Positions 51,770 through 60,685 are shown, counted from the first letter of the stretch. The stretch is 64,000 bases of DNA from Haemophilus sp. (GCA_019423025.1 JAHZCD010000002.1:66515-130514), one strand, 5' to 3'. Notes: generated by a model not told the origin, from the letters alone. A program made the numbers and translations.

Positions 51770-52657
51770 ATGAAAGTTATTATTCCCGTAGCGGGTTTAG
51801 GCACTCGTATGTTACCAGCAACAAAAGCAATTCCAAAAGAAATGTTAACGCTTGTGGATAAACCACTAATTCAATATGTTGTGAATGAGTGTGTGGCTGC
51901 TGGTATTAAAGAAATCGTATTAGTCACACATTCTTCTAAAAATGCGATTGAAAACCACTTTGATACGTCTTTTGAGTTGGAAACTATGCTTGAGAAGCGT
52001 GTTAAACGTCAGCTTCTAGAAGAGGTGCGTTCTATTTGCCCTAAAGATGTAACCATCATGCACGTTCGTCAAGGGAATGCGAAAGGTTTAGGCCATGCTG
52101 TGCTATGTGGTCGTCCAGTTGTTGGAAACGAGCCATTTGCAGTGGTTTTACCTGATGTGCTTTTAGCGGATTTTACGGCAAATCAAAAGAAAGAAAATCT
52201 TTCAGCAATGATTAAACGTTTTAAAGAAACCAACGCGAGCCAAATTATGGTAGCGCCTGTTGCTGCGGATGAAGTGAGTAGCTACGGTATTGCTGATTGT
52301 GGTGGTGTAGAGTTAAAAGGCGGTGATAGTGTTAAAATTAACAGCATTGTTGAAAAACCATCTGTGGAAGAGGCACCATCAAATCTTGCTGTTGTTGGCC
52401 GTTATGTGTTCTCTGCTGAAATTTGGGATTTATTAGAAAGAACACCTGTTGGCGTGGGCGATGAAATCCAATTAACGGATGCGATCGATATGCTTATCGA
52501 GAAAGAGACCGTTGAAGCATTCCACATGACAGGCAGAAGCTTTGACTGTGGTGACAAGATTGGCTATATGGAAGCTTTTGTAGAATATGGTCTTCGTCAT
52601 GATAAGTTAGGTAAAGAGTTTAAAGCTTTCCTAAAAGATCTTGCAAAAACCTTATAA
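51770..52657 (+). CDS. galU: UTP--glucose-1-phosphate uridylyltransferase
   Basis: Makes UDP-glucose for lipooligosaccharide and other glycans. It has the nucleotidyltransferase signature VAGLGTRMLPATKAIPKEML near residue 7, then VLPDVLLADF and the sugar-binding VEKPSVEEAPSN-AVVGRY. It has 295 residues. It is monocistronic between csrA and aqpZ, with an AAAGGAAAA ribosome binding site. Confidence 0.97.
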   Translation: MKVIIPVAGLGTRMLPATKAIPKEMLTLVDKPLIQYVVNECVAAGIKEIVLVTHSSKNAIENHFDTSFELETMLEKRVKRQLLEEVRSICPKDVTIMHVRQGNAKGLGHAVLCGRPVVGNEPFAVVLPDVLLADFTANQKKENLSAMIKRFKETNASQIMVAPVAADEVSSYGIADCGGVELKGGDSVKINSIVEKPSVEEAPSNLAVVGRYVFSAEIWDLLERTPVGVGDEIQLTDAIDMLIEKETVEAFHMTGRSFDCGDKIGYMEAFVEYGLRHDKLGKEFKAFLKDLAKTL

Positions 52658-52663
52658 TTGACT

Positions 52664-52687
52664 AAAACCACCGAAAGGTGGTTTTTA
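52664..52687 (+). terminator. terminator after galU
   Basis: AAAACCACC (52664-52672), a GAAA tetraloop and GGTGGTTTT (52677-52685), then T-rich sequence. Confidence 0.85.
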
Positions 52688-52723
52688 TTTATATATTTGA
52701 ATTACACGATATAAAAGATAAAA

Positions 52724-52755
52724 AAGAAGGCATCTGATGATGCCTTCTTCTTTTT
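52724..52755. terminator. terminator downstream of aqpZ, possibly bidirectional
   Basis: AAGAAGGCATC (52724-52734) and GATGCCTTCTT (52739-52749) form an 11-bp stem around TGAT, with T-rich tails on both strands. Confidence 0.8.
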
Positions 52756-52770
52756 CTATGAAACGAAATC

Positions 52771-53460
52771 TTAGTTATTTTTCGCTAATAAAGTGCGGTA
52801 GATAATACCACCTAAAATACCACCGATAATTGGCGCAACCCAGAATAACCATAATTGGTCGATTGCCCAAGAACCTTGAAATACTGCAACTGCAGTACTA
52901 CGCGCTGGGTTTACCGAGGTATTTGATACAGGAATGCTGATTAAGTGGATTAAAGTTAAACCTAAACCAATTGCGATTGGTGCAAAACCAGCTGCTGCAT
53001 TTTTATGCGTTGAACCCATGATGATTAATAAGAAGAATGCAGTCAATAATACTTCCGCTACGAATACCGCTTCTAAAGAATAACCTTCAGGAGAATGTTC
53101 GCCGTAGCCGTTAGATGCGAAACCTGCAGTTACATCAAAGCCCGCTTTACCTGATGCGATAAGATAAAGTGCAGCACCCGCTACTAAGCCACCAACCACT
53201 TGAGAAATGATGTATGGAAGAGCATCTTTCGCAGAGAAACGACCGCCAGCCACTAAACCAAGTGTTACAGCTGGGTTAAAGTGACCACCAGAAATGTGAC
53301 CTACTGCGTAAGCCATGGTTAATACGGTTAAACCGAAGGCAAATGCAACGCCCACATAACCGATACCTAGGTTGACAGAAGCAGCAAAGATTGCACTACC
53401 ACAACCACCGAAAACTAACCAAAATGTGCCGAAGAATTCAGCAAAAAGTTTTTTTGACAT
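52771..53460 (-). CDS. aqpZ: aquaporin Z
   Basis: A six-helix water channel of the inner membrane. Both pore motifs are present, HFNPAVTLG and SVNPARSTAVA, and the N-terminus is MSKKLFAEFFGTFWLVFGGCGSAIFAA. I start at the ATG at 53460 with GAGGT upstream, giving 229 residues as usual; the longer frame extends into unrelated residues. The Cys and Arg around the second NPA favour a water channel over a glycerol facilitator. It is divergent from metJ. Confidence 0.95.
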   Translation of the reverse strand: MSKKLFAEFFGTFWLVFGGCGSAIFAASVNLGIGYVGVAFAFGLTVLTMAYAVGHISGGHFNPAVTLGLVAGGRFSAKDALPYIISQVVGGLVAGAALYLIASGKAGFDVTAGFASNGYGEHSPEGYSLEAVFVAEVLLTAFFLLIIMGSTHKNAAAGFAPIAIGLGLTLIHLISIPVSNTSVNPARSTAVAVFQGSWAIDQLWLFWVAPIIGGILGGIIYRTLLAKNN

Positions 53461-53605
53461 AATAGACCTCAATATTAAACATGTCGTTATCTTCAAATAA
53501 CAATAATGTATTGCGAATGCAACAGGCATTTAGTCAAAGGTAATGGTTTTTAGTTCTGCAAATTATTGTAAATGTTTGTAAGTGAATGTAAGGGAAATAG
53601 CATGC

Positions 53606-53630
53606 TATACTTTTAGCCGTCTAGATTGTC
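53606..53630 (+). promoter_or_regulatory. possible metJ promoter with a met-box-like repeat
   Basis: An extended -10 (TG-C-TATACT, ending 53611) is followed at once by AGCCGTCT (53615-53622), one mismatch from the MetJ box AGACGTCT. A weaker second copy, AGATTGTC, abuts it. MetJ binds tandem 8-base boxes, so autoregulation is possible; the second copy matches poorly. Confidence 0.35.
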
Positions 53631-53687
53631 ATTTTGCTTATTTTTCATTAAAATACGGATAAATTATCAGGTTATTTAAGGTGCATT

Positions 53688-54005
53688 ATGGCAAACTGGG
53701 ATGGCAAATATATTAGCCCTTATGCAGAGCATGGCAAAAAGAGCGAGCAAGTCAAAAAAATTACAGTGTCTATTCCAATTAAAGTATTGGAAATTTTGAC
53801 GAACGAGCGTACGCGTCGTCAGCTGAAAAGTTTGCGTCATGCAACAAATAGTGAATTGCTTTGTGAGGCATTCTTGCATGCTTTTACGGGGCAGCCATTA
53901 CCGACTGATGCAGATTTAATGAAAGAACGCCATGATGAGATTCCTGAAAATGCCAAAGAGATCATGCGTGATTTAGGCATCGATCCTGAAAGCTGGGAAT
54001 ATTAA
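53688..54005 (+). CDS. metJ: methionine repressor MetJ
   Basis: A ribbon-helix-helix repressor of methionine genes, using S-adenosylmethionine as corepressor. It is 105 residues and almost colinear with E. coli MetJ: WDGKYISPYAEHGKKSEQVKKITVSIPIKVLEILTNERTRRQ holds the DNA-contact strand, and LRHATNSELLCEAFLHAFTGQPLP the SAM-binding helices. Its stop codon lies one base from that of the convergent cueR, with no terminator between them. Confidence 0.97.
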   Translation: MANWDGKYISPYAEHGKKSEQVKKITVSIPIKVLEILTNERTRRQLKSLRHATNSELLCEAFLHAFTGQPLPTDADLMKERHDEIPENAKEIMRDLGIDPESWEY

Positions 54006-54006
54006 T

Positions 54007-54393
54007 TTATCCTTTTAATCCTTCTAAAATACTGCATTCAGGGTAATCATTGCCCTGACAAGCGTTATGCCATCGTTCCAATTCCTCTACCATTTTTTGC
54101 AAGTGATGAATTTGCTCATTCAATGTTTTAATATGCTGCGTCGTAAGTGCTTTAACTTCTCGGCTACTACGATTGGGATTATCCTGTAATTGCAAAAGTT
54201 GGTGAATTTGTTGGAGTGAAAACCCAACCTCTCGAGAGTGACGAATAAAACGTAGTCGTTCTAAATCCTTTTCTTCATAGTGGCGATAACCGGAAAGGCT
54301 TCGCTGTGCAGGCTTTAATAAGCCGGACTTTTCATAATCCCGAATTTGTTTACTTGATAAACCCACTAATTTTGCTACTTCACTGATGTTCAT
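54007..54393 (-). CDS. cueR: copper-responsive MerR-family regulator CueR
   Basis: A dimeric activator of copper efflux genes that senses Cu(I). The N-terminal winged helix (MNISEVAKLVGLSSKQIRDYEKSGLL) is followed by a long dimerisation helix. Metal-binding C112 and C120 are spaced as in E. coli CueR, and a serine at 77, as in Cu(I) sensors, is present. It has 128 residues. It is divergent from copZ-copA across a 19-base-spacer promoter. Confidence 0.92.
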   Translation of the reverse strand: MNISEVAKLVGLSSKQIRDYEKSGLLKPAQRSLSGYRHYEEKDLERLRFIRHSREVGFSLQQIHQLLQLQDNPNRSSREVKALTTQHIKTLNEQIHHLQKMVEELERWHNACQGNDYPECSILEGLKG

Positions 54394-54402
54394 AAAAAAT
54401 CC

Positions 54403-54433
54403 TTGACCTTAACCTTGTGTTAAGGTTTATAGT
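54403..54433 (+). promoter_or_regulatory. CueR-controlled promoter of copZ-copA
   Basis: TTGACC (54403-54408), a 19-base spacer and TATAGT (54428-54433). The spacer contains the inverted repeat ACCTTAAC-N5-GTTAAGGT (54406-54426). A 19-base spacer with a dyad is the hallmark of MerR-family promoters, and CCTT-N11-AAGG resembles the E. coli CueR box. Confidence 0.85.
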
Positions 54434-54473
54434 AAGCTTAATTTCAATCTATATCAATAATTAAGGAGTAAAT

Positions 54474-54683
54474 ATGAAATCAATTACATTACATGTAACA
54501 GGAATGACTTGTGGTGGTTGTGTGAAAAGCGTCACAAGAGTGTTAGAAGAACTTAATGGCGTAGAAAAAGCCGTAGTAACACTTGATGATGGTAAAGCAG
54601 TGGTTACCTTTGATGAAAGTGCGGTCAGTATTGCACAATTAATTGAAACAATTGAAGACGCAGGTTTTGATGCAACAGAATAA
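54474..54683 (+). CDS. copZ: copper chaperone CopZ (HMA domain)
   Basis: A 69-residue cytoplasmic heavy-metal-associated protein that hands Cu(I) to CopA. It has the metal site GMTCGGC (C13, C16) and an intact ferredoxin-like fold pattern. It is expressed from the CueR promoter, and the last 14 bases overlap the copA start. A USS lies in the gene. Confidence 0.94.
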   Translation: MKSITLHVTGMTCGGCVKSVTRVLEELNGVEKAVVTLDDGKAVVTFDESAVSIAQLIETIEDAGFDATE

Positions 54684-56838
54684 AAAAATAGCCATTCAAA
54701 TCGAGGGAATGACCTGCCAATCCTGTGCTAATCGGATTGAGAAAGTATTGAATCGAAATGATTTTGTCTCTGACGCGGGCGTGAATTTTGCGGCAGAGGA
54801 AGCGCACGTAGTATTTGATTCATCTCAGGCTTCAGAACAAGATATTTTGACAATTATTCAAAAAGCGGGATTTAATGGCATTCTAAAGCAAAATGTGCTG
54901 CCTAGCGCACCTAATGAAACGAAGATTAGTCCTCGTTTATGGTTGCTTTTGTTCATTAACATTCCTTTTTTAATCGGAATGATCGGGATGATGTTTAATC
55001 ATCATTCTTGGATGATGCCGCCAATGTGGCAATTTGTTCTTGCGAGCATTGTGCAACTTTGGTTAGCCATTCCTTTTTATAAAGGTGCGATTGGTAGTAT
55101 TCGAGGTGGTTTGGCCAATATGGATGTACTGGTAAGTACTGGTACGTTGGTGATTTATCTCTATTCGGTCTTTATGCTGTTTTATCATCAGTCAATGGGG
55201 CATGATGGCGCATCTCATGTCTATTTTGAAGTATCGGTGATGGTAATTGGTTTTGTCAGCCTAGGGAAATTTCTTGAGGAAAGAACGAAGAAACAAAGCT
55301 TAAACAGTTTAGGGTTATTATTACAGCTCACACCAAAACAAGTCAGTGTTCAACGTGAAAATCGTTGGGAAACGATTCCTCTCGATCAAGTAAAAATAGG
55401 TGATATTTTACGAGCTAATCAAGGTGAACGTATTGCTGCGGATGGCGTAGTTGAACAAGGGAGTGGTTGGTGTGATGAAAGCCATTTAACCGGTGAATCT
55501 CACCCATTAGAAAAAATGTCTCAAAGCCCTGTGCTTGCAGGGGCAATGGTGACACAAGGTAGTCTTATTTATCGAGCTAATCAACTCGGACAGCAAACGC
55601 TATTGGGCGATATGATGAAAGCGCTCTCTGAAGCGCAAGGTACAAAAGCACCGATTTCTCGTTTTGCTGATAAAGTTGCTGCTGTATTTGTGCCTGCCGT
55701 GTTATTGATTTCCGTAATGACATTTGGAGCAACCTGGTGGATAAAAGGAGATTGGGTAACCGCTTTAATTCATGCGGTTGCTGTGTTAGTTATCGCTTGT
55801 CCTTGTGCGTTAGGGCTTGCTACACCTGCTGCCATAATGGTGGGAATGGGGAAAGCAGTCAATGCAGGGATTTGGTTTAAAGATGCGGCATCTATGGAAG
55901 AGGCGGCGCATGTGGATACGGTGGTATTAGACAAAACAGGAACGATAACTCAAGGAAAGCTCAAAATTGCCGCTGTTTGGCAACCACAAAGTGCGGTCTA
56001 TTCTGAGGAAGATTTATATCGCATTGCGGCTTCCGTTGAGCAAAATGCCAATCATCCTTTAGCTAAAGCAATAGTCCTGACGGCTCAGGAAAAATCACTT
56101 GAAATTCCGACCGCACTTTCAGTTCATTCCGAAGTGGGGCAGGGTATTTCTGCTCATATTGATGGAATAGGTTTGGTTAAAGTCGGTAAGCCGGCTTATT
56201 GTGAATTAACCTTACCAGATAATATGCCTCAAATTTGGCAAATTGCGAGTATTGTTGCGGTATCTGTAGATGGCAACCCAATCGGTGCATTTGCATTAGC
56301 AGACAGTCTGAAAGAGGATAGTTTGCAAGCGGTTCAGCGTTTACATCAACATAATATTGATGTGGTGATAATGAGTGGCGATCAGCAATCTGTCGTTGAT
56401 TATGTTGCCCAACAAGTCGGTGTGAAAACTGCGAAAGGTAATTGTAGTCCACGTGACAAAGCTGCCTACATTGAGACATTACGTCAGCAAGGTAAAGTGG
56501 TAGCAATGGTTGGTGATGGTGTAAATGATGCACCAGCGTTAGCGATGGCTAATGTAAGCTTTGCGATGAAATCCGGGTCTGATGTTGCAGAGCAAACCGC
56601 ATCGGCGACACTTATGCAGCATTCAGTCGATCAGTTAGTTGATGGATTAATGATTTCCCGAGCAACATTAAAGAATATCAAACAAAATTTATTCTTTGCC
56701 TTGATTTATAATGTGCTAGGTATTCCACTTGCGGCATTAGGCTACTTAAGTCCTGTTTTGGCAGGGGCAGCCATGGCAATGAGTTCGCTTTCTGTGTTAT
56801 CCAATGCATTGCGATTAAAACGAGTGAAAATTAAATAA
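54670..56838 (+). CDS. copA: copper-exporting P1B-type ATPase
   Basis: An inner-membrane pump that exports Cu(I) to the periplasm. It has a single N-terminal HMA domain (GMTCQSC, C16 and C19), against two in E. coli CopA. Eight membrane helices include the CPC motif in ACPCALGLATPAA. The actuator TGES loop, phosphorylation DKTGTITQG and hinge MVGDGVNDAPAL follow. I start at the ATG at 54670, inside the end of copZ (14-base overlap; AGG upstream), giving 722 residues; a TTG start 27 bases earlier is less likely. Confidence 0.95.
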   Translation: MQQNKKIAIQIEGMTCQSCANRIEKVLNRNDFVSDAGVNFAAEEAHVVFDSSQASEQDILTIIQKAGFNGILKQNVLPSAPNETKISPRLWLLLFINIPFLIGMIGMMFNHHSWMMPPMWQFVLASIVQLWLAIPFYKGAIGSIRGGLANMDVLVSTGTLVIYLYSVFMLFYHQSMGHDGASHVYFEVSVMVIGFVSLGKFLEERTKKQSLNSLGLLLQLTPKQVSVQRENRWETIPLDQVKIGDILRANQGERIAADGVVEQGSGWCDESHLTGESHPLEKMSQSPVLAGAMVTQGSLIYRANQLGQQTLLGDMMKALSEAQGTKAPISRFADKVAAVFVPAVLLISVMTFGATWWIKGDWVTALIHAVAVLVIACPCALGLATPAAIMVGMGKAVNAGIWFKDAASMEEAAHVDTVVLDKTGTITQGKLKIAAVWQPQSAVYSEEDLYRIAASVEQNANHPLAKAIVLTAQEKSLEIPTALSVHSEVGQGISAHIDGIGLVKVGKPAYCELTLPDNMPQIWQIASIVAVSVDGNPIGAFALADSLKEDSLQAVQRLHQHNIDVVIMSGDQQSVVDYVAQQVGVKTAKGNCSPRDKAAYIETLRQQGKVVAMVGDGVNDAPALAMANVSFAMKSGSDVAEQTASATLMQHSVDQLVDGLMISRATLKNIKQNLFFALIYNVLGIPLAALGYLSPVLAGAAMAMSSLSVLSNALRLKRVKIK

Positions 56839-56840
56839 GA

Positions 56841-56872
56841 AAAAGGCGATATGAAAATATCGCCTTTTATTT
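56841..56872. terminator. bidirectional terminator between copA and cpxA
   Basis: AAAAGGCGATAT (56841-56852), a GAAA tetraloop and ATATCGCCTTTT (56857-56868), with T-rich flanks on both strands. Confidence 0.9.
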
Positions 56873-56877
56873 TTGAA

Positions 56878-58281
56878 TTAATGTTGTTTCCATAATGGAA
56901 GTTGAATCGTGACGGCAAGTCCGCCTAAATTGCTGGATTCAGCCCATACTTTTCCATTGTGCTCATTTACAACATTATAGACAATCGTTAAACCTAATCC
57001 TGTTCCGCCAGTGGCTCGAGTTCTAGTTTCATCGACTCGATAGAATGGCTTAAAGATTTTATCAAACTCTTCTGGTGGTAGGCCTAAGCCATTATCATCT
57101 ACTCGAATTTGTAGGCAATTATCATCCTGCTCATTTTTATGTAAATTAATGGTTAAGAAAATACGATCTTTCGTATATTTCAGTGCATTTCGAATAATGT
57201 TTTCAATCGCACTGGTAAGCAAGCTTAGGTTGCCGTAAATCATATGTTTTTCAGGATGTAAAATAGAAATATTGACATCGCAGGCGATCTTGCGCTGCTC
57301 AGCTTCAAATAAGGCATCTTTGATCACATCATCCCAAAGCTGATTAATAGGAAATAAATTGTGCTCCATTTGAGAATGCATTTGTTGGCGAGAAATGAGT
57401 AACAACTCACTGATCATTTTATCCATTCGTTGGATTTCTTTCTCAATGCGTTTAACTGGTTCAATATCCCCTGTTTGATGACGAACCAAGGCAGTGGAAA
57501 GTTGCAAACGCGTCAACGGTGTTTTTAATTCGTGAGAAATAGAGGACAGTAGATTGTGTTGGTTTGAGATCAGATTATCAATCGCAATCGACATCTTGTT
57601 AAAGCTTTGTCCGACTTCTCGTAATTCTGCTGGACCGTGATTTGCTAATTCATTATCAACTTTAAAGTTTCCTAACGCCACGCTATTTGCGGCCTTTTGT
57701 AAATTGGTAATCGGTTTGACGATAGTATGTGTAAACCACCAAAGTAAAGGTGTTGTAATAATTAAGGTTAAGAGCAATAAGATCCAAGGGTGGTCAAGCA
57801 TATACCGTAAAATTTCTTGTTGACCGTTTGCTCGAGATACAAAGAATAATTCGGATGCTTGGTCAGAATCACCAATATAGACTTTAAAAGGACCTGCAAT
57901 TTGAATATCTTTAAAGGTTTTACGTTGTGGTTGGGCAAAGTTACTCGATTCTTGAGCAAACTGGGCAATATGCATTTTCTCTTCGCCTAAAGCACCGAAA
58001 ATTTCTTTTTCTGGTGTCATAATGACAGGGCGTGCAGAGTCAAATTTATCGGTTGGAAGAACTGGCACGCCAGCAAGAATCCCGTTAATTCTATTGTTAC
58101 GAATAGATTCAACGAGTTTCTTTTGATAGCTTGATATTTCATTTTGATTTAAGTCAGAATATAAGCGGCTATCAAAATAAGGGAGTGCGACCAAAAGTGC
58201 GGTCATGGCAAAGAATGCCAACCAAAAAACAGTAAATGTGCGTATCGTGAGCTGATTTAAGCTGAATTTCTTGATAAGCAT
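56878..58281 (-). CDS. cpxA: envelope-stress sensor histidine kinase CpxA
   Basis: An inner-membrane sensor kinase of the Cpx envelope-stress system. It has two membrane helices (about 16-36 and 166-186) around a periplasmic sensor domain, then a HAMP domain, the H-box SSISHELKTPLTRLQLS, and ATP-binding N (NIIRNALKYT), D (VDDNGLGLP) and G (GGTGLGLTI) boxes. It has 467 residues, similar to E. coli CpxA (457), and appears intact. Its ATG overlaps by one base the original stop of cpxR. Because cpxR is frameshifted, its translation now ends about 150 bases upstream, so coupling may be lost. Confidence 0.93.
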   Translation of the reverse strand: MLIKKFSLNQLTIRTFTVFWLAFFAMTALLVALPYFDSRLYSDLNQNEISSYQKKLVESIRNNRINGILAGVPVLPTDKFDSARPVIMTPEKEIFGALGEEKMHIAQFAQESSNFAQPQRKTFKDIQIAGPFKVYIGDSDQASELFFVSRANGQQEILRYMLDHPWILLLLTLIITTPLLWWFTHTIVKPITNLQKAANSVALGNFKVDNELANHGPAELREVGQSFNKMSIAIDNLISNQHNLLSSISHELKTPLTRLQLSTALVRHQTGDIEPVKRIEKEIQRMDKMISELLLISRQQMHSQMEHNLFPINQLWDDVIKDALFEAEQRKIACDVNISILHPEKHMIYGNLSLLTSAIENIIRNALKYTKDRIFLTINLHKNEQDDNCLQIRVDDNGLGLPPEEFDKIFKPFYRVDETRTRATGGTGLGLTIVYNVVNEHNGKVWAESSNLGGLAVTIQLPLWKQH

Positions 58282-58990
58282 TATTCACAAACCAACAAGT
58301 AACCACGACCACGTAGCGTTTTCAGCCATGGTAAGCCATTGTCTCTTTCTGGGAGTTTTTTGCGCAAGTTTGACATATGCATATCAATCGAGCGATCAAA
58401 AGGAGAAAGGTGTTTGCCAAGTACATTCATGCTTAATTCTTCGCGAGAAACAATTTGTCCTGGGCGAAGTACCAGTTTATGAAGTAGAGCAAATCAGAGC
58501 CGGTTAGACCAAGATCTTGACCGTTATAAGAAGCTTGTTGAAGACCAGAATGAAGCACTAAACCACAGAATTCTAATGTATTTTCTTCTGATGAAAGTGC
58601 GGTCGAATTTTGAGTATTTTCTTTTTCTGCTGGTGTGGCACGACGTAAAATGGCTTTAATACGAGCAACCAGTTCACGATCGTTAAAGGGTTTTGGTAAA
58701 TAGTCATCGGCGCCGAGTTCTAACCCAAGAACACGATCGATCTCTTCACCACGTGCGGTAAGCATCATCACAGGGACATTTGATGTTTGGCGAATTTTCT
58801 TGAGTGTTTCAATGCCGTTTAATACAGGCATCATGATATCTAATAAAACTAACTGGTGACTTGCATTCAGCTTGTCCAACGCTTCTTGACCATTATTGGC
58901 AACTTCAACTTCAAAACCAGTCAGTCGTAAAACTTCAGCAAGTAAATCTGTTAGTTCAATATCATCATCAACTAATAGAATCTTTGACAT
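58281..58990 (-). pseudogene. cpxR: response regulator CpxR, frameshifted
   Basis: The receiver domain is intact from the ATG at 58990 (MSKILLVDDDIELTDLLAEVL, phospho-acceptor Asp in VLLDIMMPVLNG, conserved Lys in PKPFNDREL). After the start of the winged-helix domain (QDLGLTGSD, about residue 165), the frame changes at a TTT run (58491-58493) and stops at 58433 after 185 residues. The next frame continues perfectly as ALLHKLVLRPGQIVSREELSM to RSIDMHMSNLRKKLP, KTLRGRGYLLVCE and a TAA overlapping cpxA. One extra T would restore a protein of about 236 residues. It is either a real one-base deletion or a sequencing error; if real, DNA binding is lost. Confidence 0.9.
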
Positions 58991-59053
58991 TTTAATTCCC
59001 TTGTAATACAACGAACCTGCTTGATATGACAAGCAGGTGTTATTTTTTAATGA

Positions 59054-59467
59054 TTACCAGAATTTCCACCAGCTTTTCTTACCTGCATTTTCAGGTGTGC
59101 TGATAATGGTATTATTTTCGTCTTGTTTTGCCACTTCAGGTAATGGCTTATCTAATTCTGCACTGCTCACTAAACCGTTTTGATCGAATTTCACTGTAAA
59201 TGTGTGCTGTTCAGGTTTTTGGTAAGAGTGTTGTTGTAAGAACACGTAATACCAAGTTAGGTTACTATAAGGATCGATTAAAACTGGTGTACCAAGCAGA
59301 TATTGTACTTGTTGTGCGGTCATGCCCGGTTTAACTTGCGCCACAGTCGCTGCTTCTAAATAGTTACCTTGTGGAACATCAATACGATAAACGACTTTTT
59401 GCACTGTTGAACAAGAAGTTAAACTTAATGCTAAAACAACTGCACCTAAAAATGTTCTTAATTGCAT
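59054..59467 (-). CDS. bamE: outer membrane protein assembly factor BamE (SmpA/OmlA)
   Basis: A lipoprotein of the BAM complex, partner of the BamA encoded at 33086. It has a lipoprotein signal with lipobox LTSC (C19) and the BamE signature VKPGMTAQQVQYLLGTPVL with a TWYYVF strand. It has 137 residues, including a charged tail ending KKSWWKFW that is absent from E. coli BamE (113). It is 64 bases upstream of cpxR on the same strand and downstream of yejK. Confidence 0.9.
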   Translation of the reverse strand: MQLRTFLGAVVLALSLTSCSTVQKVVYRIDVPQGNYLEAATVAQVKPGMTAQQVQYLLGTPVLIDPYSNLTWYYVFLQQHSYQKPEQHTFTVKFDQNGLVSSAELDKPLPEVAKQDENNTIISTPENAGKKSWWKFW

Positions 59468-59529
59468 ATTTTTTACCTTTTACTGCAAAATTATGTCGAA
59501 TGATACCGAAACTTTATGATCTTGCCAAA

Positions 59530-60546
59530 TTAATTATCGCACTTTAATGCTTTTTGAAGTTGATCTTTCAGATTTGGTGGTATCCCTTTGATTGTTAAAG
59601 TATCTGTGAGTGGATCCCATTCAATACGGTTATTTAATAAATCCGCATCAAAACTTAATGTCACACCTTTACCAGAACCTGAAAATTTCGTTAATGTTTT
59701 TAAGGCTGAACGTACTGGTGGAATGGTTTCCTCCAAGCCGTAATCTTGCTCTTCTGTAAAGGTGACAAAAGGGCGCTCGTTTAGAGTCGGCAAATTGGCT
59801 GAAAGTTCAGTTAATGCGATCTCATCACCGCTTGCTAATTGACCTTTGCAGTATTCAAATACCTGCTTTTTAACCGCCTGAGTTTGTTCTTTGTTCAATT
59901 CACCTTGTTCACAGTAGTCACTTACTGCTTGTAATAAGCATTGGTTTTGAACTTGTGGATTTAGACCTTCTTCTGCACCCAAGAAATCCATAAAGAAGTC
60001 ACTAATTTTACGACCAACACGACCTTTAATGAAGGTAAGGTAGCGGTTTGAGTTTGCATTTACTTGTAAATCCGTTAAGTTGATACGTGCCGCAATATCA
60101 AATTGTGTGATGTCTAAGTATTCTGTACGGCGAATTTCGAGATTCTCGTCAACTAACATGCTGATACGGCTATCCAACAAAGCAATGAATAGGTAATCCG
60201 TCGCTAAAAAGTTATATTGGCATAGGATAAGCGTACCGCTGTCTGCAAAATTATATTTGCCCAATTCTTGCGCTAATAATTTTGTGGATTGTTGGCTGAA
60301 ATTTAAAAAGTTGATTTCATTTTCTAATAAACGATTCAGATCTTGTGCAAAAATGGAATTCTCTTGGAAGACACCAAAAGCTTTGCCTTTATTTTGATAA
60401 CCTTGATGTAATTGCAACATCATTTGTTCGACTTCTGGCGTAATGGTGAGAAGTTCATCACGTAACACGCTTTCCATTGTAGTGGTTTCATTTTCAGCGT
60501 GCTTAACTAATTGATGTAGCACGATTTGATTAACCGTAATGCTCAT
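59530..60546 (-). CDS. yejK: nucleoid-associated protein YejK (NdpA)
   Basis: A 338-residue DNA-associated protein of the NdpA family; the opening MSITVNQIVLHQLVKH is diagnostic, as is the conserved FAVFQ/FGVFQ-type region near residue 58. Homologues bind the nucleoid, and E. coli YejK interacts with topoisomerases. It is divergent from yejL across a 139-base gap. The catalytic role, if any, is unknown. Confidence 0.9.
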   Translation of the reverse strand: MSITVNQIVLHQLVKHAENETTTMESVLRDELLTITPEVEQMMLQLHQGYQNKGKAFGVFQENSIFAQDLNRLLENEINFLNFSQQSTKLLAQELGKYNFADSGTLILCQYNFLATDYLFIALLDSRISMLVDENLEIRRTEYLDITQFDIAARINLTDLQVNANSNRYLTFIKGRVGRKISDFFMDFLGAEEGLNPQVQNQCLLQAVSDYCEQGELNKEQTQAVKKQVFEYCKGQLASGDEIALTELSANLPTLNERPFVTFTEEQDYGLEETIPPVRSALKTLTKFSGSGKGVTLSFDADLLNNRIEWDPLTDTLTIKGIPPNLKDQLQKALKCDN

Positions 60547-60613
60547 AATTTTTTCCTTCGTAAAATTTGCCTTAAATTATAACCGCACTTTTTATGCAAG
60601 AAAAAAGAAATTA

Positions 60614-60642
60614 TTCAGATTGAGCAAATTATCGGGTATGAT
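60614..60642 (+). promoter_or_regulatory. possible promoter of yejL-yejM
   Basis: TTCAGA (60614-60619), a 17-base spacer and TATGAT (60637-60642) lie 44 bases before the yejL ATG. Confidence 0.4.
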
Positions 60643-60685
60643 ATGAGAAGTTTTTTTGTATTCAGAACAGGCTTAAACATTCCAA

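Noticed and set aside
58271..58507. A 78-codon open frame on the plus strand across the cpxR/cpxA junction
   Set aside because: It is antisense to the conserved CpxR C-terminal domain, which is clearly encoded on the minus strand in a shifted frame. It has no ribosome binding site or family resemblance.
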